NCBI RefSeq assembly: GCF_000308295.2
Contig: NZ_HG326654.1
Location: 826,759-890,758, forward strand
DNA: 64,000 bases
DNA from: Afipia birgiae 34632
Lineage (GTDB): Bacteria > Pseudomonadota > Alphaproteobacteria > Rhizobiales > Xanthobacteraceae
Direction: 5' to 3'
Shown: positions 23,826-32,027 of the stretch, piece after piece
Layout of the letters: each line of letters starts with the position of its first letter
Position numbering within the stretch: position 1 is the first letter of the stretch
Notes under the pieces: generated by a model
What the model saw: only the letters and a program-made list of their open reading frames with translations
Told to the model about the DNA's origin: nothing
Databases searched by the model: none
Program-made: the position numbers and the translations under genes

Positions 23826-25895
23826 TCACCCACTGCCGGGATGGAAGAAATCGAAGATTTTACGAGCACTTTCAGCGCTGACGCCCGGAACCTTACCAAG
23901 ATCGGCGACCGAGGCCCGCTCGATCTCCTTCAGGGTCCCGAAATGATGCAGCAGCGCACGCTTGCGTGATGGACCGATGCCGGGGATTTCCTGCAACCCC
24001 GCCTCGCGGATGTCCTTCTTGCGCAGCTTGCGGTGCGACCCGATCACGAACCGGTGTGCCTCGTCGCGCAGCCGCTGGATGAAATACAGCACCGGATCGC
24101 GTGGCTCGAGCTTGATCGACGGCCGATCCGGCATGAACAGGGTTTCGCGTCCGGCGTCGCGGTCCGGTCCCTTGGCCACCGCAATCAGCGACACATCGGT
24201 CAGGTTCAGGCCGGTGAAAATCTCCCGCGCCGCGTTGAGCTGGCCCTGACCGCCATCGATGATGACAAGATCGGGCCATTGCGGCACGGCGTCGTCGCTC
24301 TCCTTGTCCGGCTTCTTGCCATCGGCTGCGTTGCCGATCAGCCGCTTGAAGCGGCGCTCCAGCACTTCGCGCATCATGCCGTAGTCGTCGCCCGGCGTCA
24401 GGCCTTCCGACTTGATGTTGAACTTGCGGTATTGATTCTTGAGGAAGCCTTCCGGTCCCGCGACGATCATCGCACCGACCGCGTTGGTACCCTGAATGTG
24501 ACTGTTGTCGTAGACCTCGATCCGCTTCGGCACGCGCGGCAGACCAAGCGCAGTCGACAGCCCCTGCAGAAGACGGGTCTGTGTCGCGGTGTCGGCGAGC
24601 TTGCGGCCCAGCGCCTCGCGCGCATTGGTCAATGCATGCGCGACCAGCTCCTTCTTCTCGCCGCGCTGGGGCGTCGAGACCTCGACCTTGTATCCCGCCT
24701 TCACGCACAGCGCGTCCGAGAGCAGGGCCTGATCCTCGACCCGGTGGGAGAGCAGAATGAGTTTCGGCGGTGGCTTGTCGTCGTAGAATTGCGCGAGGAA
24801 CGAGCCCAGCACTTCCTCCGGCGGCATCGCCTTGTCGGCGCGCGGGAAGTAGGCGCGATTGCCCCAGTTCTGTCCGGTGCGAAAGAAGAACACCTCGACG
24901 CAGGAATAGCCGCCTTCCTGATGGATCGCGAACACGTCCGCTTCCTCGACGGTGCGCGGATTGATGCCCTGCTGCGACTGGATCGCGGAGAGCGCAGCGA
25001 GACGGTCGCGATACAGCGCTGCGCGCTCGAACTCGAGTTCGTGCGACGCCTTCTCCATTTCGCCCGCGAGTTCCTGCTTCACCAGCCGCGAGCGGCCGGA
25101 AAGAAATTCATTCGCCTCGCGCACCAGTTCGGTATAGCCGGGAAAGTCGATCTCGCCGGTACAAGGACCGGAGCAACGCTTGATCTGGTACAGCAGACAC
25201 GGCCGCGTCCGGCTCTCAAAGAACGAGTCGGTGCACGAACGCACCAGGAACGCGCGCTGAAGTGCGGTGATGGTGCGGTTGACCGCGCCGACCGACGCGA
25301 ATGGCCCGAAGTAACGGCCGGGCCGGGTCTGCGCACCGCGATGCTTGACGATCTGCGGCGCCCAGTGATCGCCGGTGATCAGAATATAGGGAAACGACTT
25401 GTCGTCGCGCAGCTGCACGTTGAAGCGCGGACGAAGCTGCTTGATGAGGTTGGCTTCCAGCAGCAGCGCTTCGGTCTCGGTCGCCGTGGAGACCATCTCC
25501 ACATTGACCGTCGCCGCGATCATGCGCGCGATGCGCGCCACCTGGCCGGTCGGGCGCGCGTAGGACGCCAGCCGTTTCTTCACGCTCTTGGCCTTGCCGA
25601 CATAGAGCACGTCGTTCGCCGCATTGAGCATGCGATAGACGCCCGGTGATGTCGGCGCGAGTTTCACCGCGCGCTCGATCGCGGCGCGGCCGACCGCGAG
25701 CGTGGCTTCGCCGGCAAACTCGGCGGACTCGTCATCCTGCTCCGGAAGCCGGGCTTCGTCATCGTCCTCGGCAACGGCGATTGATGCCGGGTCGACGTCC
25801 TGTCCGCGCAGGTTCCGCGGCGACGGTTCCTGCGGAAGCGCCGTTGGCGCCGGCTGATCGGGCGGCTGTGCGGGATCGGAGGTGTCGTGATTCAT
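23826..25895 (-). CDS. uvrC: Excinuclease ABC subunit C
   Basis: The dual-incision nuclease of nucleotide excision repair. The 689 residues contain a GIY-YIG domain starting near residue 80 ([27 protein letters not shown]), a UVR/UvrB-interaction region (about 270-310), the RNase H-like endonuclease ([20 protein letters not shown]) and tandem helix-hairpin-helix motifs at the end ([13 protein letters not shown], then [16 protein letters not shown]). An acidic and Pro-rich extension of about 75 residues precedes the GIY-YIG domain; E. coli UvrC lacks it. First gene of a probable uvrC-pgsA-moaD-moaE-prmB-deaminase run. Confidence 0.95.
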   Translation of the reverse strand: MNHDTSDPAQPPDQPAPTALPQEPSPRNLRGQDVDPASIAVAEDDDEARLPEQDDESAEFAGEATLAVGRAAIERAVKLAPTSPGVYRMLNAANDVLYVGKAKSVKKRLASYARPTGQVARIARMIAATVNVEMVSTATETEALLLEANLIKQLRPRFNVQLRDDKSFPYILITGDHWAPQIVKHRGAQTRPGRYFGPFASVGAVNRTITALQRAFLVRSCTDSFFESRTRPCLLYQIKRCSGPCTGEIDFPGYTELVREANEFLSGRSRLVKQELAGEMEKASHELEFERAALYRDRLAALSAIQSQQGINPRTVEEADVFAIHQEGGYSCVEVFFFRTGQNWGNRAYFPRADKAMPPEEVLGSFLAQFYDDKPPPKLILLSHRVEDQALLSDALCVKAGYKVEVSTPQRGEKKELVAHALTNAREALGRKLADTATQTRLLQGLSTALGLPRVPKRIEVYDNSHIQGTNAVGAMIVAGPEGFLKNQYRKFNIKSEGLTPGDDYGMMREVLERRFKRLIGNAADGKKPDKESDDAVPQWPDLVIIDGGQGQLNAAREIFTGLNLTDVSLIAVAKGPDRDAGRETLFMPDRPSIKLEPRDPVLYFIQRLRDEAHRFVIGSHRKLRKKDIREAGLQEIPGIGPSRKRALLHHFGTLKEIERASVADLGKVPGVSAESARKIFDFFHPGSG

Positions 25896-26190
25896 GACCA
25901 GAACTTAAGAGCTAGTACCCACCTTTCGAAAGGCGGCACCAGGAGCGAATTTATCCAGCGACGCGGACGCATGACGGAACCTGAAGAGATTTGAGCCCGG
26001 CAGCACCGCACCCCGATTTGTAACACTTTCTTAAGGATGTGAATGGGGCCGCAGGCCGCCTTAACGAGTGTTTAACGTAAAACTCTCGATAAATTTTATG
26101 AAGAAAAGGTTGGCTTTCGTAACCATGCGGGGGCCGCCGCGCCATTTGGTCAAACAACGGCCACGCCGGCGCGTGCGTGAGGAGAATACG

Positions 26191-26817
26191 ATGAAGAAGA
26201 CGACTTTCGCCGCGATTGTCGCCGCGACATGCATGACCGCGTCGGCGCACGCCGCCGACATCTACGGCCGCCGCCCCTATGCGCAGCCCTACACGGTCAA
26301 TCAGCCACTCGCCAATAGCTGGATCGGCCCCTACATCGGCGGCAATCTCGGCTATGGCTGGGGTGACGTTTCCAACAGCGGAGCAAAGCCGTCCGGCGTG
26401 CTCGGCGGTCTTCAGGTCGGCTACAACTGGCAGAACGGCGCATGGGTCGCCGGTATCGAGGGCGATCTCCAGCTCAATTCCTCGGACGATACGTTCGCAG
26501 CGTGGAAATTCTCCAACCCCTGGTTCGGCACCGTGCGCGGCCGCGTCGGTTATGCTTTCAACAACGTACTGCTCTACGGCACCGGCGGTCTCGCGTTCGG
26601 CGCGCTGAAAGTCGAGCGGCCCGGCGGCTTCTCCGAAAGCAACACCTCGGCTGGCTGGACGATCGGCGCAGGCGCGGAATTCGCCATCAACCAGAACTGG
26701 TCGGCCAAGATCGAGTATCTCTACGTCGATCTCAGCGAGAGGAACTTCATGATGACCGGTCTGTCGAACGGCTATCACTTCAGCACGGTCCGCCTCGGCG
26801 TCAACTACCGCTTCTGA
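26191..26817 (+). CDS. Outer-membrane beta-barrel protein, Omp25/RopB-like
   Basis: A 208-residue porin-like protein. The signal peptide is KKTTFAAIVAATCMTASAHA, cut before ADIYG. The mature protein shows strands ending in aromatic residues typical of eight-stranded barrels: WIGPYIGGNLGYGWG, GGLQVGYNWQNGAWVAGIEGDLQ, GTVRGRVGYAFNNVLLYGTGG, AKIEYLYVDL and the C-terminal VRLGVNYRF with the terminal Phe recognised by the BAM complex. ATG 26191 has GAGGAGAA 5-6 bases upstream. Upstream in-frame ATGs would not give a signal peptide. Confidence 0.9.
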   Translation: MKKTTFAAIVAATCMTASAHAADIYGRRPYAQPYTVNQPLANSWIGPYIGGNLGYGWGDVSNSGAKPSGVLGGLQVGYNWQNGAWVAGIEGDLQLNSSDDTFAAWKFSNPWFGTVRGRVGYAFNNVLLYGTGGLAFGALKVERPGGFSESNTSAGWTIGAGAEFAINQNWSAKIEYLYVDLSERNFMMTGLSNGYHFSTVRLGVNYRF

Positions 26818-26841
26818 TCGGCGACGCGCAGCAACGTTCGA

Positions 26842-26869
26842 TCAATCCCGGGCCTCGCGCCCGGGATTT
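26842..26869 (+). terminator. Rho-independent terminator after Omp25-like gene
   Basis: AATCCCGGGC-CTCGC-GCCCGGGATT followed by TTC: a perfect 10-bp stem with a 5-base loop. It also lies just beyond the 3' end of the convergent cold-shock gene. Confidence 0.8.
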
Positions 26870-26900
26870 TCATTTGCGGGGTTTGATCCCGGGAAATGCG

Positions 26901-27116
26901 TCAGGGCGAAACGACGAGATCGACCGCCTTCGGTCCCTTGCCCTTCTTGTCGGGCTCGACTTCGAAAGTGATACGCTGTCCTTCGATCAGATCCTTCAAT
27001 CCCGCACGCTCGACTGCGGTGATGTGCACAAACACATCGCGTCCGCCGTCGTCAGGCTTGATGAATCCGTAACCGCGTTCGGCATTGAAGAACTTGACTA
27101 TACCCGTCATGGCCAT
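26901..27116 (-). CDS. Cold-shock domain protein
   Basis: A 71-residue single cold-shock domain protein that binds single-stranded nucleic acid. RNP1 is GYGFIKP and RNP2 is DVFVHI; both are intact. GGGGAGGGG lies 6 bases before ATG 27116; ATG 27110 (MTGIVKFF) is possible too. Whether it is cold-induced or constitutive cannot be told from the sequence. The gap 27117-27396 upstream holds its promoter region and no recognisable gene. Confidence 0.93.
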   Translation of the reverse strand: MAMTGIVKFFNAERGYGFIKPDDGGRDVFVHITAVERAGLKDLIEGQRITFEVEPDKKGKGPKAVDLVVSP

Positions 27117-27396
27117 CGGGAACCCCTCCCCGCATTGCACCGCCGGCGCGCAACGCGCGTCGGCTAGGCCCGACATTCACTGCCGGAAAGCGGCGGCCTG
27201 GGAGAGCGGTCCCGCAATATGGGATGACGCTCGGGGCCTCTCGTCATTCCGCCGCGGCCATTCGCGGGCGCGGGACGTAAAAGCCGACCTTCACGACTGT
27301 AGCATAATACGGTTCCCGGCGAATTGGCCATGCCGCATTTGGGGTATTCGTGCGCACAGAATTCAGGCACATGACAACCGCCGCGCGTGCAGTGCG

Positions 27397-28257
27397 TCAG
27401 ACCTTGACGGCTTCCACCCGGTAGCGCCCGGCGCCGCCCTGACCGAGCGGCTTCTCAAGCTCGTGCAGGATCGCCTTCAACTCCGCAGCGAGAGTCCAGG
27501 GCGGATTGACGATCAACAGACCGGCGGACACCAGTCCTGAGTCCTGCGTCTGCGGTGCGACGCTGAATTCGACGCGCAAGCATTTGGCATCACCGCTGCC
27601 GGCGTTCGCCACGCGCGCCACATGTTCCGCCAGTGAGTCGGTGGCACGGCGTTCTTTCACCGGATACCAAAGCATGTAGATGCCGGTCGGCCATTTGGCG
27701 TGAGCCGCGCTGAAGCCGTCGGCCAGCCGCTTGAATTCGTCGCGGCTTTCGAACGGCGGATCGATCAGCACCAGCCCGCGCCGCTCATTCGGCGGCACGA
27801 ATGCCGGCAGTCCGGTCCAGCCGTCGAGATCGACCACACGCGCCTGCTCGTCACGGCGCAATGCGGAGATCAGTTGCTTGCGTGCGTTCGGCTCCAGTTC
27901 GCAGGCGACCAGACTGTCCTGCGGCCGCAGCAGCGCGCGTGCAATCAGCGGCGATCCGGGATAGGCGGTGAGATCGCGTTGCGGATTGAACGCGCGCACG
28001 ATGTCGAGATAGGGCGCGACCAGCGCCATGACCTGCTCGGACAACCGCGCCTGCATCAGCCGCGCGATGCCGGTGCGCCATTCGCCGCCGCGTTCGGCCT
28101 CGCTGCTGGTCAGATCGTACAGCCCGGCACCGGCATGGGTATCGATCACGCGGAACGCGGCCGGCTTCTCGTGCAGATAAGTGAGGATGCGCGCCAGCAC
28201 GATGTGCTTGATGACATCGGCGAAATTTCCGGCGTGGAATGCGTGACGGTAGTTCAT
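27397..28257 (-). CDS. rlmJ: 23S rRNA (adenine(2030)-N6)-methyltransferase
   Basis: RlmJ methylates A2030 of 23S rRNA using SAM. The 286 residues begin with the family hallmark MNYRHAFHAGNFADVIKH. Further motifs are DTHAGAGLYDL, YPGSPLIARALLR and the catalytic-type DPPFE (RGLVLIDPPFESRDEF), and NPPWTL near the end. The length and start match the E. coli enzyme. It is convergent with nothing close and lies downstream of the RNase T2 gene on the same strand, with a 42-bp gap. Confidence 0.95.
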   Translation of the reverse strand: MNYRHAFHAGNFADVIKHIVLARILTYLHEKPAAFRVIDTHAGAGLYDLTSSEAERGGEWRTGIARLMQARLSEQVMALVAPYLDIVRAFNPQRDLTAYPGSPLIARALLRPQDSLVACELEPNARKQLISALRRDEQARVVDLDGWTGLPAFVPPNERRGLVLIDPPFESRDEFKRLADGFSAAHAKWPTGIYMLWYPVKERRATDSLAEHVARVANAGSGDAKCLRVEFSVAPQTQDSGLVSAGLLIVNPPWTLAAELKAILHELEKPLGQGGAGRYRVEAVKV

Positions 28258-28299
28258 GGCGCGACAGTTACGACATCGCGCGGCGAAAGTAACCTGCGC

Positions 28300-29046
28300 T
28301 TATCCCCCGCGCACCGGCGGCATCACCACCTTGTCGCGGCGGCAGGCGCGGCGATCGATCTCCTCGCAGGCGCGGAACTGCAGATCCTTGCTCATGCAGA
28401 TGCGCACCTCGCTGAGACGCTTGCTGTCGCAGGTCACCGCAATGGCCGAACTGGAGAGGCCGGGATTGGCCTTGATGAAGGCCTCCTCGATGTCGGCCGG
28501 CGCAACGAGTTTTGTGTCTGTCAGTTCGAGATATTCGGCCGGAATCTTCACCGCCGCGCGCGCCTTGCGGGTGGTTTCGAAATAGGCGCGGGCGCCCAGT
28601 CCCGAACAGGTGCCGTGCTTGTCCCATTCGCTGTAGATCAGGCCCGGCGCCGGCATCAGATCGAGCATCGAGGTCATGACGTTGCGCTCGAGCCGCGGCG
28701 ACGGCCGCTGGCAATAGTTCGGAAAGCCGCGGTCGTATTGCGGCCACAGGCCGTGCACGACGAAGGAAAACGGACGGCCGGCGCACTGGGTCTGGATGCC
28801 GCGGCTGGAATTGCCGCGTTCGTGCGCGGCCTGACAGAACGACGGCGACCACGACAGCGCCAGCACATAGAAGTCAAACTCGCCGGGGGCGTTCTGGCGA
28901 TGATCCTGCGCCGACGCGGAGCCCGCGACGACGCCCGCCGTCACGAGGCCGAGCAGCAGGACGGCGAACCGGCGGAGCAAAAAGTCAGCGCTCAAAAATC
29001 GACATGCAAAGACAGCGGCCGACGAACCGGACCTGAAACCGAACAT
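28300..29046 (-). CDS. Ribonuclease T2 family protein
   Basis: A 248-residue secreted ribonuclease. A hydrophobic signal region is at about residues 28-47 and ends AGSASAQ. Both catalytic blocks are intact: FVVHGLWPQY (His98) and SEWDKHGTC (Glu140, His144). Nine or so Cys in the mature part should form disulfides, in keeping with a periplasmic site. RNase T2 enzymes degrade RNA through 2',3'-cyclic intermediates and are thought to scavenge it. The start is uncertain, because the first 20 residues precede the obvious signal peptide. Confidence 0.9.
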   Translation of the reverse strand: MFGFRSGSSAAVFACRFLSADFLLRRFAVLLLGLVTAGVVAGSASAQDHRQNAPGEFDFYVLALSWSPSFCQAAHERGNSSRGIQTQCAGRPFSFVVHGLWPQYDRGFPNYCQRPSPRLERNVMTSMLDLMPAPGLIYSEWDKHGTCSGLGARAYFETTRKARAAVKIPAEYLELTDTKLVAPADIEEAFIKANPGLSSSAIAVTCDSKRLSEVRICMSKDLQFRACEEIDRRACRRDKVVMPPVRGG

Positions 29047-29211
29047 GGCGACGCCCCCTACCCATTCTCCGCATCCTCCGGCCAGTCACCGGGTCGCTTT
29101 CATGCGGATACATGCTGTTCAAAGCCTAGTCAGGCAAAAAGAACATTTCAAGAACAAAATCGCCGCATCCATGGCGGACGGGCGATTCGGTCACCAATCG
29201 ATTTGTGAAGC

Positions 29212-29682
29212 TCAGGGCCGCGCGGCCTTGCAGGATGGATTGTAGGCCCAGTTACGGTCGAGGCCGACCACGCACCATTCGACACCCGAGTTGTACCCGG
29301 CGAAACCGCCATCCTCGATGATCGAATAATGCACCTGCCGCGCGCGGCCATCGTTCAGCATGGCGCTGGCAGTGCAGAAACGGCGCGGAATGCTGTCATT
29401 TGCCCAGGCCCGGAATGCGACCTCGTGGACGTTGGCGTAGCCGGTGATCACCAGGGCGGAATTCCAGAACTTGCTCTCTTTTTCAGCGAACTGATAGGAA
29501 ATCGCGGCGAGCGCGTCGGCGCATTGCCCCATCTCGCCGTCGTAGCGCGGGCCGGACAGCCAGAAATTCCGCTCCAGCACGTTGGCGGCTTCGGCCGCAG
29601 GGCTCAGCGTCATCAGGCCGGCCACGGCGCCCAGCGCCACAGCCAGAGTTAGCTTTCGCAATGTCGAGAAAAGGTCGCGCAT
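29212..29682 (-). CDS. Exported protein of unknown function
   Basis: A 156-residue protein with a signal peptide (RKLTLAVALGAVAGLMTLSPAAEAA, cut near ANVLE). The mature part has four Cys that could pair and the pattern DGEMGQCADALAAISYQFAEKESKFWNSALVI, then SIIEDGGFAGYNSGVEWCVVGLDRNWAYNPSCKAARP at the end. No enzyme motif was recognised. It is one of a group of small secreted proteins at 29-31 kb on both strands. Confidence 0.75.
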   Translation of the reverse strand: MRDLFSTLRKLTLAVALGAVAGLMTLSPAAEAANVLERNFWLSGPRYDGEMGQCADALAAISYQFAEKESKFWNSALVITGYANVHEVAFRAWANDSIPRRFCTASAMLNDGRARQVHYSIIEDGGFAGYNSGVEWCVVGLDRNWAYNPSCKAARP

Positions 29683-29847
29683 GAAGGCGGTCCGCCGAAT
29701 GTTCGTTGTGCCGGAAGGTGCCGCGAAGCTGCCAGCCGGTCAAGTGCAGCGCGGCAACACTCGGCAGCCAACCCCCATCAAAACGCACGGCATTCTTTCC
29801 ATGACAGCCCGGCCGCCGTATGGTGAGGGCGGATTCGAACGGAGGGC

Positions 29848-30150
29848 ATGATGCGAGCGACTGGAACAGCGATCCTGACAGCAGTCTTGGGGACCCTTGC
29901 GCTGACGCCAGCAAGCGCGTTTTTCGACACGGTGCCGCCTTTCAAGGGCAACGACACCGGCGGCATCATTGCCTATTCGCTCTACAAGGAAGGCGTGGAC
30001 ATCAAGGCGCTCGCGGTCAACCACTGCGCCAGCTACGGCAAGTCGGTGAAGCTGACCGGCACCGATGCGCAGTACGGCGGCTACATTTCCTTCGCCTGTG
30101 TCTGGGTCCATCCGGGTCACCTCGACCGGCCGCTGCGCGTCGGCTACTGA
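29848..30150 (+). CDS. Small exported protein of unknown function
   Basis: A 100-residue protein: signal peptide (residues 1-24, ending ALTPASA), then a mature domain of about 75 residues with two Cys and the pattern GGIIAYSLYKEGVDIKALAVNHCASYGKSVKL. The start may be either of two adjacent ATGs. The gene is divergent from the preceding exported protein and is followed by a DUF3617 gene 28 bases downstream, so these two may be an operon. Function unknown. Confidence 0.7.
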   Translation: MMRATGTAILTAVLGTLALTPASAFFDTVPPFKGNDTGGIIAYSLYKEGVDIKALAVNHCASYGKSVKLTGTDAQYGGYISFACVWVHPGHLDRPLRVGY

Positions 30151-30178
30151 CGACATCCACACATCAAGGGGGCAGCCC

Positions 30179-30703
30179 ATGCGAACGCCTTCATGTCATG
30201 TGACGGCGCTGACGCTCTGCGCCGGCATGTTCGCCCTTCCCGCGCTGGCGGGGCCGGTCGAAATGCCGAACCGCAAACCCGGCCTGTGGGAAATCAAGGT
30301 CAGCCCCGGCGCCCTGATGCCTGCAATGACCATGCAGCAATGCACCGACGCCACCACCGACAAGGACATGGCCGCCTCGTTCAGTCCGATGGCGAAGGAG
30401 ATGTGCGCCAGGCAGGACATGCAGAAGACGGCGACCGGTCTCGTCATTGATTCGACCTGCACGGTCGGCGGCGTAACCTCGGTCTCGCGCACCGAAATCA
30501 ATGGCGACTTCAATTCGGCCTATACGGTGAAGGTGTCCACCAAGGGTGACGGCAACCTTCCGGAATCTGTCACGATGATGGATGCGACATGGCTTGGCGC
30601 CTGCAAGGCGGACCAGAAGGCCGGTGACATTGTCATGCCCGGCGGCATGAAGATGAACATCAAGGACTTGCAGGCCATAAAGGGCATGCTGCCGAAGCAG
30701 TAA
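30179..30703 (+). CDS. DUF3617 domain exported protein
   Basis: A 174-residue periplasmic protein. Signal peptide residues 1-24 (ALTLCAGMFALPALAG). The mature part has the DUF3617 pattern: RKPGLWEIKVS, TMQQCTDATTDKDM, two central Cys, then YTVKVSTKGD. The family is widespread in proteobacteria with no known role. AGGGGGCAG lies about 5 bases before the ATG. Probably co-transcribed with the small exported protein upstream. Confidence 0.82.
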   Translation: MRTPSCHVTALTLCAGMFALPALAGPVEMPNRKPGLWEIKVSPGALMPAMTMQQCTDATTDKDMAASFSPMAKEMCARQDMQKTATGLVIDSTCTVGGVTSVSRTEINGDFNSAYTVKVSTKGDGNLPESVTMMDATWLGACKADQKAGDIVMPGGMKMNIKDLQAIKGMLPKQ

Positions 30704-30745
30704 GGCCGATCTCACCTCTCCCCGTAGGAACAGGGCGAGGGAGAG

Positions 30746-30964
30746 CTACTTCCCGATCTTCCAGGGATCGTACTTTTCTTTCGAATCCGGGACGTTCTTC
30801 ATCGCGGCCTTGGCGGCGGCTTCTTCCCGGGCCATGCGCTTTTGCGGATCCTCGCCCTTGGCCTGCTGGGAGCCTCCGCTCGTGTCGGGACGTCCCCTGC
30901 CCTGCGCATGAGCCTGCCCCGCAAACAACACAGCAGCCGCTACAGCAATCAGGACGAAACGCAT
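30746..30964 (-). CDS. Small exported basic protein
   Basis: A 72-residue protein with a signal peptide of about 20 residues (RFVLIAVAAAVLFAGQAHAQG). The mature 50 residues are highly charged and lack Cys (KRMAREEAAAKAAMKNVPDSKEKYDPWKIGK). No domain recognised. Its 3' end is convergent with the DUF3617 gene. Confidence 0.65.
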   Translation of the reverse strand: MRFVLIAVAAAVLFAGQAHAQGRGRPDTSGGSQQAKGEDPQKRMAREEAAAKAAMKNVPDSKEKYDPWKIGK

Positions 30965-31063
30965 TGGATATCTCCGCCGGAGGCTAACGGCCGGAAACCT
31001 AGCCTCGTTCGACGTTTCAGAACAATCAGAAATGCTCGAGATCGGGGACCGGCGCAGCCCGTC

Positions 31064-31459
31064 TCAGCTGACGCCGAACCGCTTTTCGAACGCCGCGATG
31101 TTGATCACCCCGCGCCGGTGGGTGCCGTCACCGATCTTGCGGGAACCGTCCCAGGCTTCGACATCGAACAACACGCTCTTGGCATCGATCTGGCGCACCC
31201 GCGACGTCACCCGCACCGTGCGTCCGACCGGCGTCGCCGCCAGATGCCGGACATTCACCTCCATGCCGACGCTGACATAGCCATCCGGCAACAGGTCGGC
31301 GATGGAGGCGGTGCTGGCCTTTTCCATGTGCAGGATCATGACCGGGGTCGCATAGACCGCCGGCATGCTCGACAGGAAGTGCTGCACCGTCATGTCATGC
31401 GCAACGGTGACGACCGTTTCGCCGGGAATGCCGACGGTGACTTTCTCAAGCACGTTCAT
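31064..31459 (-). CDS. Hotdog thioesterase, FlK-like
   Basis: A 131-residue hotdog-fold protein. It aligns by eye with fluoroacetyl-CoA thioesterase FlK: YATPVMILHMEKAS holds the Thr and Glu, and VNVRHLAATPVGRTV holds the His of that catalytic triad. Members outside fluoroacetate producers hydrolyse other acyl-CoAs, so the substrate is unknown. The gene is preceded by a composite hairpin repeat and a tautomerase gene on the same strand. Confidence 0.82.
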   Translation of the reverse strand: MNVLEKVTVGIPGETVVTVAHDMTVQHFLSSMPAVYATPVMILHMEKASTASIADLLPDGYVSVGMEVNVRHLAATPVGRTVRVTSRVRQIDAKSVLFDVEAWDGSRKIGDGTHRRGVINIAAFEKRFGVS

Positions 31460-31461
31460 GC

Positions 31462-31624
31462 CAGTGTCCTGAATCCGAAGTTCGCTTCACTTTGCAGCAC
31501 CTTCCATAGCGAACTCCGGATTCAAAAGGACACTAGAAGGTATCATTCTCGTGTGGTTTTGGTTCGCAAGTCCGCGAATGAAAGTGCCGTGAACATGATG
31601 CGGACTTGCGAACCACCACACGAG
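31462..31624. repeat. Composite double-hairpin repeat, copy 3
   Basis: Hairpin one (31462-31536) runs from CAGTGTCC to GGACACTAG, with a GAATCCGAAGTTCGC stem. Hairpin two (31550-31624) runs from CGTGTGG to CCACACG, with a GGTTCGCAAGTCCGC / GCGGACTTGCGAACC stem. A 13-bp spacer separates them. Its sequence is close to copy 4 (51045-51209), in the same order. It separates the tautomerase and thioesterase genes. Confidence 0.88.
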
Positions 31625-31626
31625 GC

Positions 31627-31827
31627 TTACTTCGCTGCGGCCTTGCGCTCGAGGAAGGTCTTGCCGCCCTTCATCTTGTGGGTCAGCGGCGCTTCATTGA
31701 TCTGCACCGTCACGACCTCTGCATCGACGCCGAGGTTCTTCACCAGCGCCTGGGTGATGTCGAGCATCACGCCCTTCTTCTGATCGTCGGTGCGTCCGGC
31801 GGCCATGTTCACGATTACCTCAGGCAT
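31627..31827 (-). CDS. 4-oxalocrotonate tautomerase family protein
   Basis: A 66-residue tautomerase. The catalytic Pro follows the initiator Met (MPEVIVNMAAGR), as in 4-oxalocrotonate tautomerases, and an Arg is at the expected loop (GRTDDQK). These small proteins form hexamers and catalyse enol-keto tautomerisation of oxo acids. The true substrate is unknown. The stop is only 2 bases from the composite hairpin repeat. Confidence 0.9.
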   Translation of the reverse strand: MPEVIVNMAAGRTDDQKKGVMLDITQALVKNLGVDAEVVTVQINEAPLTHKMKGGKTFLERKAAAK

Positions 31828-31880
31828 GTTCGTTTCCTTTTTCTTTGCGACGCGCCGAAGTGGCGTTCATCTGCTTTCTC

Positions 31881-32022
31881 TTCCCCTCTCCCCTTGTGGG
31901 AGAGGGTGCCCGAGCGAAGCGAGGGCGGGTGAGGGGGGATGAACTCCGTATGTTCATACCCCTCACCCGCCTCGATCTCGTTTCACTCGATCTCGCCACC
32001 CTCTCCCACAAGGGGAGAGGGC
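31881..32022. repeat. Intergenic palindrome, CTCTCCCCTTGTGGGAGAGG family
   Basis: Left arm CCCTCTCCCCTTGTGGGAGAGGG and right arm CCCTCTCCCACAAGGGGAGAGGG, each itself a small hairpin, with CCCCTCACCCGCC-type symmetric inner parts. Similar elements are at 33808-33940 and 37748-37861. It fills the gap between the tautomerase gene and hisS and reaches within 6 bp of the hisS stop. Confidence 0.85.
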
Positions 32023-32027
32023 GAAAT

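Noticed and set aside
24033-25649. 538-codon open frame antisense to uvrC
   Set aside because: Same reasoning: uvrC motifs are continuous on the other strand and this frame has no recognisable domain.
27164-27370. 68-codon minus-strand frame upstream of the cold-shock gene
   Set aside because: Low-quality composition (Arg/Pro-rich) and no ribosome-binding site; probably part of the leader region.
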